Positions 60,490 to 64,000 of a stretch of DNA of 64,000 nt are shown here, piece by piece. The position numbers and the translations under genes are program-made. Origin of the DNA: Sphingobium lactosutens. GTDB taxonomy: Bacteria > Pseudomonadota > Alphaproteobacteria > Sphingomonadales > Sphingomonadaceae. The first letter of the stretch is position 1. Each line of letters begins with the position of its first letter. The stretch is from assembly GCF_013393185.1 (NCBI RefSeq), contig NZ_QJQX01000085.1, forward strand, positions 1 to 64,000. The letters run 5' to 3'. A model generated the notes under the pieces. It saw nothing but the letters and a program-made list of their open reading frames with translations. It was not told the DNA's origin and did no database searches.

Positions 60490-61380
60490 ATGAGCATCAT
60501 GTCTGGCGTTACATCCTATCGACGGATCGGGATCATCGGCTCCGGCCGGGTAGCGGCCGCCCTTGGACTCGCTCTTGGCGAGCTCTCGGTAGAGGCGCTT
60601 GCGCTCTGGAGCCGCGATCCTGCACGATGTTCTGGCGCGGCCGCCTTAATAGGAAGGGCCGTTGCCGCGCAGCGAATGGTCGACATCGCCAAGACCTGCG
60701 ACCTCATCATCCTTGCCGTTTCGGACGACGCGCTCGAACAGAGCATCTTCGATCTCGCGGCCGTTGGCGGGACTGCAACTCCCTTTGTCTTCCATGTCAG
60801 TGGACGCTCCGGTACTGCCATATTGTTGCCGCTCGCCGCCAGGGGATGGCTTACCGCAGCGATTCATCCCGCCATGACCTTCACCGGTGATCCGCAGGCG
60901 GAGGTCCGGCAGATGATCGGGGCGCACTTTGCTGTAACCGGATCGACGGGCCAGGCGAATGCAGCAGCCCGCGCCATCGTCGCACATCTGGGTGGCGTTC
61001 CGGTCGACATCGCCGAAGAGCATCGGCCGCTCTACCATGCTGCCCTGTGTCATGGCGCCAATCACTTGGTCACGCTGATCGCCGGCTCCTGCGAGGCGCT
61101 GGCGGTCGCTGGTGTGGACAATCCCGCCGCGCTGCTCGCGCCGCTGGCCCGCGCCGCGCTGGAGAACAGTCTTGGCAAGGGCATGGCTGGCTTGTCAGGT
61201 CCTTTGCTGCGAGGCGATGAAGAGACGATTGCCGGGCATATCTTCGCCTTAGGTAAGGACTGCCCCTCTCTCCTGCCGCCCTATCAGGCGATGGGGCTGG
61301 CGACACTTGACGCGCTGCAACGGCTGAACGGAAGGGAAGAGCCTTCTCCCTGCCGACCTATGCTGGAGATGGGTCGATGA
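60490..61380 (+). CDS. Rossmann-fold DUF2520 protein
   Basis: A 296-residue protein. The N-terminal NAD(P)-binding part has IGIIGSGRVAAALGLAL near residue 13; the DUF2520 C-terminal part has WLTAAIHPAMTF, HGANHLVTLIAGSCEALAVA and LSGPLLRGDEETIAGH. The family resembles ketopantoate/6-phosphogluconate-type dehydrogenases but its substrate is not settled. The ATG at 60499 after GGGAATGAG is an alternative start. Confidence 0.82.
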   Translation: MSIMSGVTSYRRIGIIGSGRVAAALGLALGELSVEALALWSRDPARCSGAAALIGRAVAAQRMVDIAKTCDLIILAVSDDALEQSIFDLAAVGGTATPFVFHVSGRSGTAILLPLAARGWLTAAIHPAMTFTGDPQAEVRQMIGAHFAVTGSTGQANAAARAIVAHLGGVPVDIAEEHRPLYHAALCHGANHLVTLIAGSCEALAVAGVDNPAALLAPLARAALENSLGKGMAGLSGPLLRGDEETIAGHIFALGKDCPSLLPPYQAMGLATLDALQRLNGREEPSPCRPMLEMGR

Positions 61381-61619
61381 CGAAGCTGTTGCTAGCAGGC
61401 GCAACCGGACTGGTCGGTAGCGAAGCACTTGCCCTATCTTTGGAGGACGAGCGGGTCACGAAAGTCATAGCGCCAACCATCCTGCCGCCCATGGCGCGGA
61501 TCAGCCCCGCAAGGACAATAGCCGCTTTTCTCATCGAGGCGGCAATCGGCGGAGCGATCGGCACCCACCGCGTCAGCGCGGCGGATATCGCGCGTGCCGC
61601 AATGAACCATCACCCATAA
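61377..61619 (+). pseudogene. NAD(P)-binding oxidoreductase, internally deleted
   Basis: The first 34 residues (TKLLLAGATGLVGSEALALS) are the NAD-binding start of an HTATIP2-like oxidoreductase. The last 45 (RISPARTIAAFLIEAAIGGA, then THRVSAADIARA) resemble the same family's C-terminus, and about 130 residues between are missing. The frame stays open through the joint. It overlaps the DUF2520 gene by four bases. Confidence 0.6.
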
Positions 61620-61853
61620 CTCGGATCATGCGTCGCTCGCCAAATTGTGGGTTCGCGGCCTGAGGATAACGCCCCACCCTTCTTTGCCGCTCAAGAGGCA
61701 AAATCATATTCCCAACTGCTGACCTTCAGCTGTTGATGGACGTGATGATTTCAGACTGAAGCCGTCAGAGCCGCGTTGAGGTGCGGCGGATCAGCGTCTA
61801 CCCCTGCTACGCGGCGCTCCTCACACGTCTGGTCCGCGACGCACCGGCTCGTG

Positions 61854-62270
61854 TCAGCCATGTCCCTCGACAGCGAAGCCAGCAAGCACTTCAGCCAAAG
61901 GTTCAACGCTCTCGATATTACCCTGAAGTGCATCATTCAGTGCATCTTCGACCTTATTAGCAATGAACCGCGAAGGCCCGGCATAAGCGAGAGACCAGGT
62001 TAAAAACCGCCGGACGTCGTAAGGTCCAGATGCAATCGTTCGAACATCCTCATGTCGAGGGTCTCGAATAATGCTTTGCTTGAGCTCGGCTATGGCGGCG
62101 GGCGTGCCTTCAAGATATTGCGCGAAGCGGCGGCCGGTAAACAGAAGCGCGCCCGTTACCCCTAGCAACCGGTTGCGCGGTCTTGAGACGTCGACGATAT
62201 CTCGTACTTGTTCATCAACCTGCACGGCCCCCAAGCGGCTCGTGCTGATATAAAACCATCGCTCAAACAT
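61854..62270 (-). CDS. Short BLUF blue-light sensor protein
   Basis: A 138-residue single-domain flavin photoreceptor. Key residues are Tyr in RWFYISTSRL (Y7), Asn in SRPRNRLLGVTGALLFTG (N33) and Gln in RFAQYLEG (Q51). The Tyr-Asn spacing is two residues longer than in AppA or BlrB. No output domain is fused, so it would signal through a partner. Start at 62270 is preferred, 62288 is possible. The gap 61620-61853 beyond it holds no gene. Confidence 0.82.
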   Translation of the reverse strand: MFERWFYISTSRLGAVQVDEQVRDIVDVSRPRNRLLGVTGALLFTGRRFAQYLEGTPAAIAELKQSIIRDPRHEDVRTIASGPYDVRRFLTWSLAYAGPSRFIANKVEDALNDALQGNIESVEPLAEVLAGFAVEGHG

Positions 62271-62516
62271 GTGAATGCTATAGAACATTCGTACAAAAGG
62301 AGTAAAGACGAGGCGCACGGTGGGGACCGTTCTGCGCGCCTCGCCTTTACCGGCGGCCACTCCTTCGGGGGAAGATGTGGCCGATCGAAGAACACCCTGT
62401 TACGGATTCTTGGTTAACAGGCGCCCAGCGCGACTATCGTAAAAATACGACAGCGCTATATCCCCCTTCCTTAGGCTCGCAGCGCTAGCGCCCCTCCCAA
62501 AATTCGGAGGTCCGCA

Positions 62517-63086
62517 ATGTTCGAACAGAAAATCGAGGCTTTCAGCACAACTGAGGGTGGCGCAGACCTGCGCCGTCACCCTCGGCGGACGGTGTTCAAA
62601 TCGGCGTTGCTCTACCCCGTCATCAAAGAAGCGAGCTTGTCGATCACGAATGTCTCCAGCCAAGGCCTCAGCGGCCGGAGCGCGCTGTCACTGGGCTTGC
62701 GCGATGAAGTGCATATCAGCTTCAATGCGACAGATTTTCTCACCGCGGAAGTCCGCTGGACGAACGGCAGCCAGTGCGGCTTGCTGATGGAAGAGCCGCT
62801 GCTTTGGCTTGGTGGGCATGAGACCTTCATGAACCAACTGGCTCCTGATGATCCACCCAGGGAAACCCGTATTTCAGTGGACATGCCCGCTACGATTGTT
62901 ACTTCAGCGCCCGTCATGGTTGGCACGATCCGCAATCTGTCCATCGAGGGCATGATGATTGAGACGGCGGGCCTGAGAGAAGGCACGCGGCTCCTGGTGA
63001 AAAGCCGTGGACGAGGCGTGCGAATGGGCCGCGTGCAATGGTCGAGCGGCGGGATGGTGGGTGTATTTTTTGAAAGTGGAATCTAA
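62517..63086 (+). CDS. Tandem PilZ-domain protein
   Basis: A 189-residue protein with two PilZ-like units. The first has RRHPRR near residue 19 and ITNVSSQGLSG (NxSxxG). The second (from about residue 116) has IRNLSIEGMMIE but lacks a clean RxxxR. PilZ domains bind cyclic di-GMP, so the first unit is the likely binder. GGAGG precedes the ATG. Confidence 0.8.
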   Translation: MFEQKIEAFSTTEGGADLRRHPRRTVFKSALLYPVIKEASLSITNVSSQGLSGRSALSLGLRDEVHISFNATDFLTAEVRWTNGSQCGLLMEEPLLWLGGHETFMNQLAPDDPPRETRISVDMPATIVTSAPVMVGTIRNLSIEGMMIETAGLREGTRLLVKSRGRGVRMGRVQWSSGGMVGVFFESGI

Positions 63087-63160
63087 AAAAGCATAGGTGA
63101 GGCAACCATTTTTACAATGACGCGTTACGCGCGCGAGGGGAGGAGCATAAGTCGGTCGGG

Positions 63161-63781
63161 ATGGGCGCAAAATGTCCTGTATATATCGTCCTGAAAGACG
63201 CCCGCATCCGCCGAACGCTGGTGGAGACACTTCGCGCGGAGCAATATCATCCGACGCCATTTGCATCCGGTAGCGACTTCCTTGAAGCTCTCGATCACCT
63301 TCCTGCAGGCGTAGCAATCTTAGACTTGCATCTTGCGGACAATTGGGTTGATGTGCTGACGCAATTGCTATGGACCCGGAAGGATGTTCCGGTGGTGATT
63401 ACGGCGGAGAACGCTAATATCCAGACAGTAGTTCAGGTCATAAAAGTAGGCGCTGACGATTTCCTTGAACAGCCTTTTTCAAAGAGAATGCTTCTGGAAG
63501 TAATCGATCAGGCGTCCGATCTTTTAGCCTCGAGAGAAGATCTCCAGAGGCAGAGAGCTCGCGCGGACTCTTTGCTGAAAAAACTTACGAGACGAGAGCT
63601 AGAGGTATTAAGGTTGATCCAATCCAACAAGAGCAATGAAGCTGCAGCCAATGAACTGCATCTTAGCGTCAGAACGATAGAGACATACCGCCTACGCATC
63701 ATGAGAAAATGCGGCGTCACGAAGTTTTCGGATGCAATTTCAGTCGTGGCGACCGCTTTGGATGGCCGCAGCAAGCTTTGA
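63161..63781 (+). CDS. FixJ-like response regulator with degenerate receiver
   Basis: A 206-residue protein: receiver domain (about 1-120) and LuxR-type HTH (LTRRELEVLRLIQSNKSNEA, then LSVRTIETYRLRIMRK). The phospho-acceptor Asp is present (ILDLHLAD, D55), but the acidic pocket reads IVLKDA instead of a double acid and the conserved Lys is Gln (EQPFS). Phosphorylation may therefore be weak or absent. No histidine kinase is adjacent. After it, 63782-64000 shows no gene. Confidence 0.85.
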   Translation: MGAKCPVYIVLKDARIRRTLVETLRAEQYHPTPFASGSDFLEALDHLPAGVAILDLHLADNWVDVLTQLLWTRKDVPVVITAENANIQTVVQVIKVGADDFLEQPFSKRMLLEVIDQASDLLASREDLQRQRARADSLLKKLTRRELEVLRLIQSNKSNEAAANELHLSVRTIETYRLRIMRKCGVTKFSDAISVVATALDGRSKL

Positions 63782-64000
63782 GGGACATCGCCCTTACTCC
63801 CGTCACCATCCATGTTCAGCACAATGGGGAACGTCTGTCCCGAACTGGCTAGCCGACATCATAGCGAAGGCATCAACGCCAGATCAAAAGCCGAATGTCT
63901 CGCGGGTGTTGAACGTCTCATGTCCTTCTTGATATGGGGTAGTTCTCCAGACGGCCGAAGAGAATGGGTTTGGCACAGCGCGTCAACGAAAGAACTGAGC

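Overview
The window looks like DNA of a high-GC alphaproteobacterium, most likely a sphingomonad (Sphingobium/Novosphingobium type). This is inferred from gene content: a LigM/DesA-type O-demethylase, a large TonB-dependent receptor, an aromatic-degradation operon, a MucR regulator and an F-type (Tra) conjugation operon of the kind seen on sphingomonad plasmids and islands. No rRNA or tRNA gene, replication origin, integrase or CRISPR array was recognised.

1-21.8 kb is a catabolic region. On the minus strand a TonB receptor, a tetrahydrofolate-dependent O-demethylase-like protein and formyl-THF deformylase (PurU) lie in one direction. Divergent to them is a plus-strand operon of aldehyde dehydrogenase, hydratase-aldolase, old-yellow-enzyme reductase, FAD aromatic hydroxylase and an aromatic-acid MFS transporter. 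It is followed by a broken nitrilase gene, a ferredoxin reductase, and a complete NAD-dependent formate dehydrogenase locus (LysR regulator, fdsGBAD, moeA, fdhD). Together these suggest a one-carbon route: methyl groups from methoxy-aromatics go to THF, PurU releases formate, and formate dehydrogenase recovers NADH.

21.8-38.5 kb is an accessory region of short, unrelated modules. It holds IS30 and IS66 remnants, three toxin-antitoxin-like modules (HTH/PIN, a GSU2403-type nucleotidyltransferase, VapBC), an ATPase, a DUF411 protein, a dGTPase, two coupled Lrp regulators, a ferredoxin, a MucR homologue lacking the usual zinc cysteine and carrying a histone-like tail, a HIRAN protein, an HU protein bracketed by a 13-bp inverted repeat, a truncated DUF4186 gene, thioredoxin 2 and a lytic transglycosylase.

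38.8-58.5 kb is a tightly overlapping F-type type IV secretion operon: traA, L, E, K, B, dsbC-like, V, C, a small membrane gene, trbI, traF-type peptidase, traW, a small membrane gene, traU, trbC, traN, F, H, G. Coupling protein and relaxase genes are absent from the window. Upstream is a control region with GGGACA repeats about 21-22 bp apart.

58.5-64 kb holds a Fic/DUF4172 gene with a duplicated palindromic operator, two decayed genes (an alpha/beta hydrolase and an internally deleted oxidoreductase), a DUF2520 protein, and a sensory group of BLUF, tandem PilZ and a FixJ-like regulator with a degenerate receiver.

The most noteworthy signals are the paired operator arrays that end at the start codons of the nucleotidyltransferase and fic genes, the aldolase/hydroxylase operon of unknown substrate, the O-demethylase-to-formate-dehydrogenase gene set, and the 17-unit cysteine repeat of TraN. 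All functions are read from sequence motifs by eye; no database search was possible.
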